A stretch of 24,455 nucleotides of DNA from Pseudoneurospora amorphoporcata (Eukaryota > Ascomycota > Sordariomycetes > Sordariales > Sordariaceae), in contig MU859378.1 in NCBI GenBank assembly GCA_033297205.1, positions 1 through 24,455 of the forward strand, given 5' to 3'. The notes under the pieces are model-generated. The model made no database searches, had not been told where the DNA came from, and saw only the letters and a list, made by a program, of their open reading frames with translations. Every line of letters begins with the position of its first letter. Within the stretch, counting starts at the first letter, position 1. Of this stretch, positions 1-8,402 are shown piece after piece. The position numbers were made by a program, and so were the translations under genes.

Positions 1-240
1 TAGTCCCTTTATACCTCCTCGCCCTACTGCGAGATATCTGTCCTCGGATGTTCACGCGGTCGTGAACCCCTATAGAATGTGTGATGGCTCACTCTAGTGT
101 TGGCTCACCGTGAGCCTGGCTCACTGTGAGCCCGTGCGTCAGTGAGCACCTGCATACGCCCTTCTGGCCCGTGCTTGGCCTCCCAAGTGTTACACTGGTC
201 ATCACCAGTGAGTGGTCGGGTCCTGACGGCTTAGGCGACC
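1..240. repeat. Left-edge sequence with tandem hairpin repeats
   Basis: No gene is visible. Positions 102-116 and 118-132 are two copies of a perfect inverted repeat, GGCTCAC-N-GTGAGCC, with a single central base (C in one copy, T in the other), on a 16-nt period. A further half-site GGCTCAC lies at 86-92 and a related GTGAGCA at 142-148. Such clustered short palindromes are common at the ends of transposons and in untranslated repeat DNA. Together with the mutated sequence that follows, they suggest this is part of a repeat element cut by the window edge. The element family is not recognised. Confidence 0.45.
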
Positions 241-509
241 CTAGTGCCGCTTAAGTTCGTAACACATACGCTACCTATTGCGGTCCAAGAGATATTCGAC
301 AATACGTTACGAATTTACCCTACTAATACTATAGTTAGGTCCAATTCAGATCGCTTCAACCTAATTGTATTAAAGCGCTCTTTACCATACATAGTATGCA
401 ACTATACTTATATAGCATTAAAGTAACATTCAAGCAGGCCAAAATTTTAGTTGCAAGATAGAAAGAAGTATTTAACCTTCGAAGTTAAAATTACAATCTC
501 TCCTCCTTT

Positions 510-647
510 CTACCTTTCTTTCTTTCTCTTTCTTCCTCCACTATCCTTTTCATCATCACCACCATCCTTTTCATTATCACCACCATCCTTCTTATCGTCG
601 CTATCCTTCTTACTATCGCCCTCCTTCTTATCGTCAGGGGTTGGGTA
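510..647 (-). pseudogene. Remnant of an Asp/Lys-rich repeat-encoding ORF
   Basis: Read on the minus strand, this tract is an open stretch of 45 codons bounded by TAG on both sides. It consists almost only of Asp, Lys, Gly, Ser and Glu, with short units such as DDKKEGDSKKDS and DGGDNEKDGGDDEKD, and ends in a basic run rich in Arg and Lys. The units have imperfect 18- and 21-nt periods. It looks like the low-complexity tail of a larger protein gene embedded in RIP-like DNA, perhaps a transposon ORF. There is no start codon and no recognisable domain, so it may equally be just an imperfect minisatellite. Confidence 0.3.
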
Positions 648-675
648 CTAGAGTACCCTAAAGAGCGTAGCTCTT
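643..675. repeat. Two adjacent palindromes
   Basis: GGGTACT-AG-AGTACCC (643-658) is a perfect 7-bp inverted repeat with a 2-nt spacer. AAGAGC-GTA-GCTCTT (661-675) is a perfect 6-bp inverted repeat with a 3-nt spacer. They lie 2 nt apart, next to the Asp/Lys-rich tract. Their function is unknown. Confidence 0.5.
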
Positions 676-950
676 ACTACGTTAACTTCACCTTTTTAAG
701 CAATCTAGTAGTAAGGAATCGCAATAAGAACCCCAAAGATTTTAACCTTCTAATTAGTCAATTGAAGGATTTAGGGAAAGTGTAAGTAGTTATAGGTAGT
801 TGCAAGGCGTGTATAAAAAATAAACTTTTTAAACCGAACGCAAATCGAGTACGGTAACCTAACTTCCTTATTGCACTTTATAACGACCCGAATACTACAA
901 ATTACAACTACGCTAAAGCGATTCGAACTGGACCTTAATGAATATAATCA

Positions 951-1945
951 GCGGCACTTGGAAGGTTTAGACCGCCTTGCTTTCATCGTCCACGCAACCA
1001 ACTCGAATCCTACTGCGAAGACCGTTAGTTATGCTGATGCCGGTAACCTGCGAACAAATGGTCCACGGCGTACTCGATTTCTTCTGAGCCGTCCACGGCG
1101 GGGACGCCATCCCTAAGGTACTCTCCAGTTGTCTAGTTCCTCAGATTAGGTCGCTCAGTAACCTCAGGATTCGATTCCAATTTGCCTGCATTCGCACCCA
1201 CTGTTCGTGTTCTTGATGCACGTCAATAGTTACCTAGACACATGCATGCTCCCATCTTAACGACGCCAAGACTGCGTCATCCTGCCAGGAGCGTACCCTT
1301 GGGAAGCAAGTGAAAATTAACAAGAACCGAGTAGGAAGAGCCACATCAAAATGAGGTAGCATGACGGCCGAGGGATTTGGTCTCTTATGGTGCCGAGGGA
1401 CTGTAATTTGGGGATCAGAAAAGAGTCTCTGTTATGGCCACGAGAGTCAGCCTGAATGATACATTGAATTAGGATCAATAATATTGCCACCCCTTTGTCC
1501 TCTGAGTTGTGCCTGTGATATCTGTCGCGTTCTCGTCGAGTGTCCTCAGGGTGTAATCGTGGACGTCGCTTCTGTGGTAAGCCCATACTGAACCCTAACC
1601 CCTGAAGCAAATGGCCCGCGACGACTCCGACACCGAGGTCCTTGTTTGCAGGGTTTATCTGCCTCGTGAGGTCTCCGCATTCCGACTTTGAAAACTGTAC
1701 GGTCCAATCGGTCGTTTCGGCACAATGCTAACAATCTCGTGTTGGTTCGAGGCAAGTTTTTGCATCCGCAACCGCTGTTGCTTATCGGGGTCTGGATAAG
1801 CTGCTTGATTGGGGCATGTCATAGGCTTTTGAGAGAGTTTGGAGTGGGAACCTTTTTTTGCAAGAAAAATGTAAGCAAACAAAGATTGTAATCAGAAGGA
1901 AGGCTTTTAAAGGCACGAGAAAAGCAACAGGGAACTGAAGTATGA
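951..1945. other. Non-coding stretch without recognisable gene
   Basis: Base composition becomes balanced again from about 950, but no open frame on either strand shows a recognisable protein family. The longest frames are under 100 codons, and several begin only at non-ATG codons. A short ATG frame at 1611 runs 26 codons and is not convincing. No tRNA, microsatellite or transposon terminus was seen here. Confidence 0.4.

Positions 1946-1982
<37 letters not shown>
1946..1982. repeat. T13A24 homopolymer tract
   Basis: Thirteen T residues (1946-1958) are followed directly by twenty-four A residues (1959-1982). The tract is self-complementary at its centre. Poly(dA:dT) of this length is nucleosome-disfavouring DNA. 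An A run of this kind could also be the scar of a poly(A)-tailed retroposed insert. It lies about 700 nt upstream of the mannosyltransferase start. Confidence 0.85.
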
Positions 1983-1999
1983 CAGCAAGCAATGGAAGC

Positions 2000-2685
2000 A
2001 TTGATGAGCATGGGTTTGTGGATTGGACTTGGAAGTCACGGTTGGAATGGGCAGTGAGCCGCATGATGACTGCCTGCCGTGCAACCAGACCGTGAGATTT
2101 TGTTTGCTTGCTAAACACTTGGCAGAGTGGAATTACTGGAGGCTTCCTCGGTTTGAACGGGAAGTCGCACAGCAACACCAACATACTGTGCGGGATGTGC
2201 TTTCCATTCCTTCAACGGTTCCACAGCTTCTTGTAGCTTGAGGTTGTTCAATATCCCAGGTCGTGATTGCCTTGTGAAACTCACCACCAGCTGTTGCGGG
2301 CTATGCAGAGTCACATAAGGCGAGGCAAGGGGACCTGACCCAAGGGAGAAAGAGACACGGCAGCAACCGCTCACCTCAAAGTCACTTTTCTGTCCCACTC
2401 GAACTTCTGCTTTGGGTCTCAGCTTCCTCCCTTCAATCTCCCCAACTTCCTCTTTCCAACCTGCGGCAGACGTCACTCTTTCTTGTACTGCCATCTCTCC
2501 CGGACACTCATCGTCCACCCCATCTTTGGACCCTTCTCTACTTCTGCTTGGCAGTACAGTCAACGGATTACCGATCCACCCTTCCCTCCCAAGATTACCC
2601 CGCCGGTACCTCTCAGTCTCTTTCTCGATCCCACGATATTGGAACCAGTGCTCGAGCTTCGCGCTTGAGGTCCGCGGGTGTCACC
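2000..2685 (+). promoter_or_regulatory. Upstream region and pyrimidine-rich leader of the mannosyltransferase gene
   Basis: The last 280 bases before the start codon (about 2400-2680) are strongly pyrimidine-rich on the plus strand, a usual feature of promoters and 5' leaders in filamentous ascomycetes. No clear TATA box was seen. The reading frame of the gene stays open upstream to 2548, but there it begins only with TTG. The first in-frame ATG, at 2686, sits in CACCATGG, an excellent initiation context. Confidence 0.4.
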
Positions 2686-4278
2686 ATGGTGGTGATCGGA
2701 AGCTCGCCCAACTTGAGCAGCCTCAAGTGCATTGCCCTGATCCTCCCTCTCCTCTTCACCATTATCTACTTCTACCACCACCGCCCTGCCCTCCTCGCAG
2801 ATGAGTCTACCCGACTGCGACTTTTGCCTCACACGCCCAATGACTTCTGGGTCGAGTTCTTTGCTCGTCTCGAGGCGGTCCGGCCCAATGCGCCGCCCCT
2901 CAACTTCGAGCAACGCGCAGACGCTGTGGACTGGAGACCTGACTTCGACCGTGCCCGTCCTGAGATCTGGCAGCCAGAAAAGAAAGATGTCGATGCTTTA
3001 GCCAGTTCGCATGCCGCTTTCATCAAGACCCTGCCCGACTTTGCGCGCCACCTCCCCTACGATGCCGACACAACCGGTATCGTGACGACGGCCGGCAAGG
3101 GCAACTTTGGTCAAGTCATCACTCTTCTGGTCATGACGCGCCAATCCGGCTCAAAACTTCCCATTCAGATCGTCCTCGACGCGTCCTCAGTTTGGATTGA
3201 CAACCTATGCGCCAACCTCGTCCCGCATTACAATGCCGCCTGCATTTACCTTGAGGACATTTGGGCGCGCCTCGACCCTGCTCCTCCCAAGTTTGACCGC
3301 TTTCAGTGGAAGTTTCTCGCCATGGTTGCCTCGACCTTCCAGAACATCCTCTTCCTCGACGCCGACATCATCATGGCGAACAACCCCGACAAGATTTTCG
3401 CTTCCGGCGCCGAGCCCCTCAAGTCTACCGGCTTCATTGCCTGGCCCGACTTCTGGGCCGCCTCCGGCTCAAAGATCTTCTACCAAGTCGCCGGTGGCAT
3501 CCCCGTCCCGCAAATCACCGACCGCGCCACCTCAGAAAGCGGCATGATCGTCCTCGACAAAGCTCGGCACGCCGACACTCTGCTCCTCGCTTCCTACTAC
3601 AATTACCACGGCCCCTCGCACTACATGGCCATGCTCTCGCAGCACGGCCCCGGTGAGGGTGACAAGGAGACCTTCCTCCAAGCAGCCTACGTCCTCGAAG
3701 AGCTCGCCAGGAAGGGTAGCTACTCCCCGCCGATGGAATGGACCAAGCTCCCCTCTGCGAAGGGCCAGAAGAAGGGGTTCTACGACGTCAAGAAGATGCC
3801 CGTCTCCCACGGCCGTAGCGCCAACGGCAAATGGCGCGGCATGTTCATGAAGCAGATGGATCCCGTCGAAGACTGGCGCGCCTTGCAGCAGGCAGCGAAG
3901 AAAGCCAAGCACCGTGCTCCCGCCAACACCCGTTCCCCCTATCTGTTCGACTCATCGTGGCTGTCAACAGTCGGTAACCTCACCCTCCAGCACGACCAGA
4001 AGAAAATCATGTTCTTCCACCACAACGGCGTCAAACCGGATTTCGCGGACGTGGTCAAGGGTAATACCGGATTGGTGGAGAAGGATGAGAAGACGGGCAA
4101 ACTTTTGCGCATGTGGGGAGATCCGAAGTGGATCATTGAGACCACGGGCAGAGACCTGGAGAAGATTCTGTGGTTGAGCACCATGGAGGTGTGGTGCCGT
4201 TTGGACGAGGACGAGTTTGATGATGTTTGTGGAACAATGTCGGAGATTTATGATGAGGTTTATACCGATCATGTTTGA
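2686..4278 (+). CDS. Golgi alpha-1,3-mannosyltransferase, MNN1-like (GT71)
   Basis: Predicted type II membrane glycosyltransferase of 530 residues that would add mannose from GDP-mannose to N- or O-linked glycans in the Golgi. A short cytosolic tail is followed by a hydrophobic signal anchor at about residues 13-30, then a lumenal stem and catalytic domain. The metal/nucleotide-sugar DxD motif is visible as FLDADII, with DAD at residues 225-227. Upstream is a stretch reading KGNFGQVITLL and downstream a WPDFWAASGSKIFYQ segment, as in the Mannosyl_trans3 family. No intron is needed. The start at 2686 is the first ATG in frame and has a near-ideal context; the frame upstream is open but lacks ATG. 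Family assignment is firm. Linkage and acceptor are inferred from the family. The gene converges on the carboxypeptidase gene, with a 934-nt gap. Confidence 0.85.
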   Translation: MVVIGSSPNLSSLKCIALILPLLFTIIYFYHHRPALLADESTRLRLLPHTPNDFWVEFFARLEAVRPNAPPLNFEQRADAVDWRPDFDRARPEIWQPEKKDVDALASSHAAFIKTLPDFARHLPYDADTTGIVTTAGKGNFGQVITLLVMTRQSGSKLPIQIVLDASSVWIDNLCANLVPHYNAACIYLEDIWARLDPAPPKFDRFQWKFLAMVASTFQNILFLDADIIMANNPDKIFASGAEPLKSTGFIAWPDFWAASGSKIFYQVAGGIPVPQITDRATSESGMIVLDKARHADTLLLASYYNYHGPSHYMAMLSQHGPGEGDKETFLQAAYVLEELARKGSYSPPMEWTKLPSAKGQKKGFYDVKKMPVSHGRSANGKWRGMFMKQMDPVEDWRALQQAAKKAKHRAPANTRSPYLFDSSWLSTVGNLTLQHDQKKIMFFHHNGVKPDFADVVKGNTGLVEKDEKTGKLLRMWGDPKWIIETTGRDLEKILWLSTMEVWCRLDEDEFDDVCGTMSEIYDEVYTDHV

Positions 4279-5212
4279 GGGGTGTGTGTGCAAATCAAGA
4301 TAAGCGCGAGACAAGCGAGACATGTTGCATGGAGGCTTCCCGTTATTGGGGGCAACCATTTAGAGCGGGATGGCGTCGGTGGCGGCTGGGTCGGCTGAAA
4401 CTAAGGTACCTTACTTTCCGGGATGGAAAGTCAGTGATCGGTGTCACCCAGTTCCGCTCATTGGCACAGAGTAAGATACCATTTCGCCGGGATTGCGATT
4501 TGTCACTTGCAGGATCTTGTCAAGGAGTCCATTTATCAGGTTTTCTGATGGAAAGGTATTCGCATTTCTGCATGTCCATGTGGACAATCACCGTACTAAG
4601 GTATCCAATGGTTCTCTTTGCTGTATTTATGGAGTTCGGTCACGCACAGGCGTTGGGGATAACCGGTTACCGGTCAACATGAAGACCGAACAAGGAGTAC
4701 AGGTAAATAGGCACAGAACATGAGAATGATAATGTTTACAGATCTGTCCCATGACAACAAGACAGTGATGCAGCATTGGAAACTAAACCGTACCAAGTCC
4801 ACGACTCGACGTGGTGGTTGTATGAAGTAAACAACTCCTGCATTCTGCATTTTTTGTCGAGGAAACGAAGATGCAGCGCTATGGGATTGCTGGCTAGAGG
4901 TGGGCGATGGGGGCGGTCTCAGGGGTATGCGGCAATGGATGGAAACAGGAAAAGAAAATACTGCCAAAAAAAGAGTTGATTCGCTCCATCCAAGTTGAAT
5001 CAAGTACCTAGACTACAGGTACTCGGTTCTCATCAATCTCATACATACACATTGATTGTCATTAGGTAGTCAGCACCAACCCCCCCTTAATTTCCCTCCC
5101 TCGCCCCAACAAGCTCGAGTTTTCTTCCCGTCATTCATTCATTCATTCATTCATTCCTCTTCCCGTGCACAATCCCCTTTTTCCCTTCCACAGCAATAAC
5201 AAACACCCCATT
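4279..5212. other. Convergent intergenic region
   Basis: This holds the 3' ends of the mannosyltransferase (+) and carboxypeptidase (-) genes. No convincing coding frame was found. It contains a perfect 14-nt palindrome TGTCCA-TG-TGGACA at 4573-4586 and a TCAT/ATTC microsatellite near the right end. Transcription terminators cannot be placed by eye. Confidence 0.5.
5131..5156. repeat. (TCAT)n microsatellite
   Basis: Six consecutive TCAT units run from 5131 to 5154, with a partial seventh. The tract lies about 60 nt beyond the stop codon of the carboxypeptidase, within its likely 3' untranslated region. It should be length-polymorphic between strains. Confidence 0.85.
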
Positions 5213-7036
5213 CTAAACCTCCACCTCCACCTCAAGCTCATCCATGTTCCTCAAAAACATATAAAACCACCTAACCGCATGAACGTGTTTCTTGACGCTC
5301 ACCCTTTCGTTCACAGTATGGATGTTTCCCAACCCGGGTCCATCCTGTTCGTCGTACCCCGGTCCCCACCGGAAGATATGCCTGGTCAAGTTCCAGTAGT
5401 ATCTCGTATCCGTGTTGGCCGTCATGATGCTGGGCGTCACAATCACGTCCTCGCCGTACAGCGCGCGGGTGGTGCCGGCCAGGACGGAGAAGGGGGTGTG
5501 GGCGCCCGAGGGGGATTTGGGGTCGGCGGGGCTGATGGGCGCGACGTCGATTATGTGGGGGGTCTGGGTGAGGATGATGGAGTTGGCGGGCTCCAGGGGC
5601 GTCGTGTCTGAAGACGACTCGTCTTGGGGTTCGAAAGCGTGGAGGGTAAGGTTGTGCTTCTTGGCAATGGGCGCGGCGATCTCGGTCAGGCGGTCGTGGA
5701 CCGTCTGCGGGGTTTCGCCAATGTTGATGCGGTGGTTGATGGTCACTTGGACGCGCTCCGGCAGGGAGTTGGCCTTGGCCCCGCCGGCGATCACGTCCAC
5801 TGCTTGCGAGGTCTGCATGACGTACTTGGTTGGGGGACCTCCCACGCGGGCGGCTTCGAGGGCTAGCTGGTCGGGCTTCGTGTTCGCTTTGGACGTTTTG
5901 GTGGTGGCGTGTTGGCGACGATCCAAAAGCTCCCTCAGCTTGGGCGGGAAATCGGGCGAATGCGCGGCGCCGCATTGCAGCTGCGACATGTAGGGGTTTT
6001 CGTCTTCCAGATGGGTGCGGTACTGCTGGGCTTCGATCGCGGTGATCAGCTCGCTCATGACGCCAATGCTGGTGTGGTCCGAGGGAATCGACGAGTGGCC
6101 GCCGGGCATGCGCACCGTGATGTACACGTCCGCGGCTCCCTTCTCCGCCGCGGCGGGCTTGGCAAACAGCGAGCCCCACGTCTTTTCGAACCCGCCGCCT
6201 TCGTCGATGATGACAGCCACCGAGTCCTTGCCGTACCGGTCCTCAATGAACTTGGACAGGTGCCCCGCGCCCTCACGGCCCGAACACTCCTCGTCGAACC
6301 CGAAGCTGAGCAAAACCGTGCGTTTGGGCTCCCACCCGCTTGCGAGCAGCGTCTCGACGGCCTCCATGGCGGCAAGCATCTGGTGCTTGCAATCGGTTGC
6401 GCCACGGCCCCAGATGTACGTGCCATCGTACTCGCCTGCCCAGGGCGGGTGCGTCCAAGCGGGGACCGTGTCCTCCGGGACGGGGACGACGTCCTGATGG
6501 GCCATGAACAAAGTCGGCTTGAGATTCTTGTCGGACCCTTCCCACGTGTACAGCAGACCGTGGGTGTTGATCTTTTCGAGTTGCAGCTTGGAGTGGATTA
6601 GCGGGTAGCTCTTCTCAAGGTAGGAAGCAAAGTCGTAGAAGACGTCCCAGCGGGGGTCTTCGCCGACGGCGCCGAGATCGTCATATGACACGGTTTTGAC
6701 GCGGACGGCGCCCGAGAGGCGGGACACAGACTCGTTGAGGAATTTCTCGGTGGAGAGGAAGGAGAAGGCCTTGTCGAGGGTGTCATTTCGGCTCGGCTGC
6801 AAAAGGGGGGTTTGCTCGCATTGGGAGGTGGCGTTGACGTCCGCGCCGCGGCGGGAGAGGGAAGAGGGGAGGAGGGCTTGGTTGGTGTGCCAGCCGTAGA
6901 GGGCGTAGAGGGGAAGACCGAGGGCCAGGGCTTTGACGATGGTTTTGAGGGAGTTGATGGATCGGCTGGTGTTGGATGCCGGGGCCCGCGTGGGCGAGTG
7001 GCCCAGTGGGGAATACATGGGGATTCCCTTCTCCAT
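5213..7036 (-). CDS. Vacuolar carboxypeptidase S-like M20 metallopeptidase
   Basis: A 607-residue di-zinc peptidase of family M20, closest in layout to yeast carboxypeptidase S, which releases C-terminal residues from peptides in the vacuole. A hydrophobic signal anchor lies at about residues 33-49, giving a type II membrane precursor. The M20 metal and catalytic residues are all visible: H180 and D182 in AHQDVV, D215 in RGATDCK, the E249-E250 pair in FGFDEECSG, D278 in IIDEGGG, and H573 in the C-terminal IHTVNER. The dimerisation-domain signature PGGHSS follows. Length fits the family and no intron is needed. The ATG has a good context (ACCATGG). An upstream ATG at 7104 opens an overlapping frame, but it lies beside a TATATT element and may be outside the transcript. 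The gene appears intact. Confidence 0.9.
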   Translation of the reverse strand: MEKGIPMYSPLGHSPTRAPASNTSRSINSLKTIVKALALGLPLYALYGWHTNQALLPSSLSRRGADVNATSQCEQTPLLQPSRNDTLDKAFSFLSTEKFLNESVSRLSGAVRVKTVSYDDLGAVGEDPRWDVFYDFASYLEKSYPLIHSKLQLEKINTHGLLYTWEGSDKNLKPTLFMAHQDVVPVPEDTVPAWTHPPWAGEYDGTYIWGRGATDCKHQMLAAMEAVETLLASGWEPKRTVLLSFGFDEECSGREGAGHLSKFIEDRYGKDSVAVIIDEGGGFEKTWGSLFAKPAAAEKGAADVYITVRMPGGHSSIPSDHTSIGVMSELITAIEAQQYRTHLEDENPYMSQLQCGAAHSPDFPPKLRELLDRRQHATTKTSKANTKPDQLALEAARVGGPPTKYVMQTSQAVDVIAGGAKANSLPERVQVTINHRINIGETPQTVHDRLTEIAAPIAKKHNLTLHAFEPQDESSSDTTPLEPANSIILTQTPHIIDVAPISPADPKSPSGAHTPFSVLAGTTRALYGEDVIVTPSIMTANTDTRYYWNLTRHIFRWGPGYDEQDGPGLGNIHTVNERVSVKKHVHAVRWFYMFLRNMDELEVEVEV

Positions 7037-7880
7037 GGTTGATGATGATGATGGTGATGTCTTTTGTGGTTGAGGGACAGTTGGTACTGGAGGTCGTCAA
7101 ACATAATATATCAACTTTCAATGGATGACGCATGTTATCTAATTGGTGGGTATGTTGACAACGAACACCGGAGTCAGATTGCCGTTGACACCTCCTGGAT
7201 TTGGAATGGCGCCAGGGTCGGTTGCTTTACTGACCCTGCATACGTAGGTAGTACCCGGTCGTCAAAGGCGGGGATTGTGATGCGGAGGTGTTGACCCCCC
7301 TCGCTGGTTCTCGGAAACGGGAGCCGTGCGGTGGGTGGGCCATTCTTATTACATGAGGATCATCTTTCCCGGTCGCGTGGGGAAATGGGAAATGCTGTCA
7401 TCCGGGAATCTCGCTCGGGACATGTAGAAATGGTTGAGCCTGGGTTCCTCGATTGCTCATCGATTTGTCTCCAGCTCTGCAAAGTAATACAACCAACCCA
7501 ATGGATACAGTATTGGAGGCGATGAAGACGTTTCTACTCGGACACCTCGGTTGGGTGGGTTCGGATGAACTATTGTACATGTCCGCCAAACGCCCTATGT
7601 ACAAGCACAATGTCCTACGTCATCAACGGAGCACGACACGTCATGAACCAAAACCGGCATGTATTACAATTCCTTCTTTTTGAAAGATATCAAGTGTTCA
7701 GTTTCTCTTTTCCCAGTTGACTTCTCCTTCGTGTTCAGCTATTCCAATGTTTTGGCAGACATTTCCAGGCTCACTTCCTTGGGGTTCGAGGGTGGCCCAT
7801 CATTTCTCACGCGCCGTTTAAGGGACTGCGAAGTAGTGGGACTGATAAACATAACCCCAAAAGCCCAATGACACCAACAA
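7037..7880. other. Intergenic region between carboxypeptidase and tRNA-Gly
   Basis: This is the probable promoter of the minus-strand carboxypeptidase gene plus 5' flank of the tRNA. Read on the minus strand, the leader just before the start codon is A/C-rich with CAT repeats, and a TATATT element lies about 70 nt upstream. No coding frame here has a recognisable product. Confidence 0.4.
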
Positions 7881-7951
7881 GCGCCAGTGGTTTAGTGGTA
7901 AAATCCATCGTTGCCATCGATGGGCCCCGCGTTCGATTCGCGGCTGGCGCA
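7881..7951 (+). tRNA. tRNA-Gly(GCC)
   Basis: The sequence folds as a complete cloverleaf. The acceptor arms are GCGCCAG and CTGGCGC. The D arm includes AGTGGTA. The anticodon stem CATCG/CGATG encloses loop TTGCCAT with anticodon GCC (reads GGC/GGU glycine codons). The T stem CCGCG/CGCGG encloses TTCGATT, and the discriminator is A. There is no intron and no encoded CCA, as expected for a eukaryotic nuclear tRNA. The internal A box is about 7888-7898 and the B box about 7930-7940. Confidence 0.97.
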
Positions 7952-7965
7952 ATTGCTAACTTGTA

Positions 7966-7973
7966 TTTTTTTT
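7966..7973 (+). terminator. RNA polymerase III terminator of tRNA-Gly
   Basis: A run of eight T residues begins 15 nt after the tRNA discriminator base, the normal Pol III stop signal. A second run of seven T residues at 7979-7985 could act as a backup. Confidence 0.85.
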
Positions 7974-8402
7974 CGTACTTTTTTTGTTGGCTCTGTCTGG
8001 GATCATGCATGTTCCCCGACTTGGCTTGTTTGTTTGTTTATGGTTCCACTTCGCCCCTACTTCTAGATGGGACATGGGTTCGTTCGGTTGTCACTCACTT
8101 ATACACCCCTGACTTCAACTTCAAGTTTGAGGTTATTTTTCTAAAAAGATTTCTTGAATACCAAGGTACCGAGGTATACCTCTACCGAGCATCGCACCAG
8201 ACAGATATGTGTAAAGTCGTGCGAAATGCCGGTTTACAGTTGAACCTCCCCAAGACGTGCCGTGCCGTCTTTTCCATGTCCTCGGGCCGAACGCCAAGGA
8301 TGCAGCGGCAATGCTACGCTGAAAAGCAATGAAAGCAATGGGTATCATCAACTCCACTTCTCCATCCTTTAGACTTACTCCCCCAAAAGTCATCATCGAA
8401 GC
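7974..8402. other. Intergenic region between tRNA and MFS gene
   Basis: This is the likely 3' flank of the minus-strand transporter gene. It contains a perfect 12-nt palindrome GAGGTATACCTC at 8171-8182. No supported gene was found. Confidence 0.4.

Larger units (their letters stand above)
241..950. repeat. AT-rich, RIP-like degenerate repeat DNA
   Basis: The stretch is clearly richer in A and T than the genes to its right and is full of stop codons in all frames. In the 60 bases 361-420 I count 13 TpA against 9 ApT (ratio 1.44). In the same bases (CpA+TpG) and (ApC+GpT) are both 6 (ratio 1.0). Both values fall on the RIP side of the usual cut-offs (above 0.89 and below 1.03). This fits an inactivated transposon copy, as in Sordariomycetes with an active or ancestral RIP system. 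No protein domain could be recognised. The counts cover one line only, so the extent is approximate. Confidence 0.5.

Noticed and set aside
1611..1691. Short ATG frame beginning MARDDSDTEV
   Set aside because: Only 26 codons before a stop; no splice-supported continuation could be traced.
2548..2685. Longer N-terminus for the mannosyltransferase
   Set aside because: The frame is open but begins with TTG and adds 46 polar residues before the signal anchor; the first ATG, in an excellent context, is at 2686.
5271..6601. Long frames on both strands inside the carboxypeptidase
   Set aside because: Arg/Gly/Pro-rich shadow frames caused by high GC at third positions of the M20 gene.
6598..7104. 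168-codon frame overlapping the carboxypeptidase start
   Set aside because: It is a Pro/Ser/Arg-rich shadow of the intact M20 coding frame and has no family signature.
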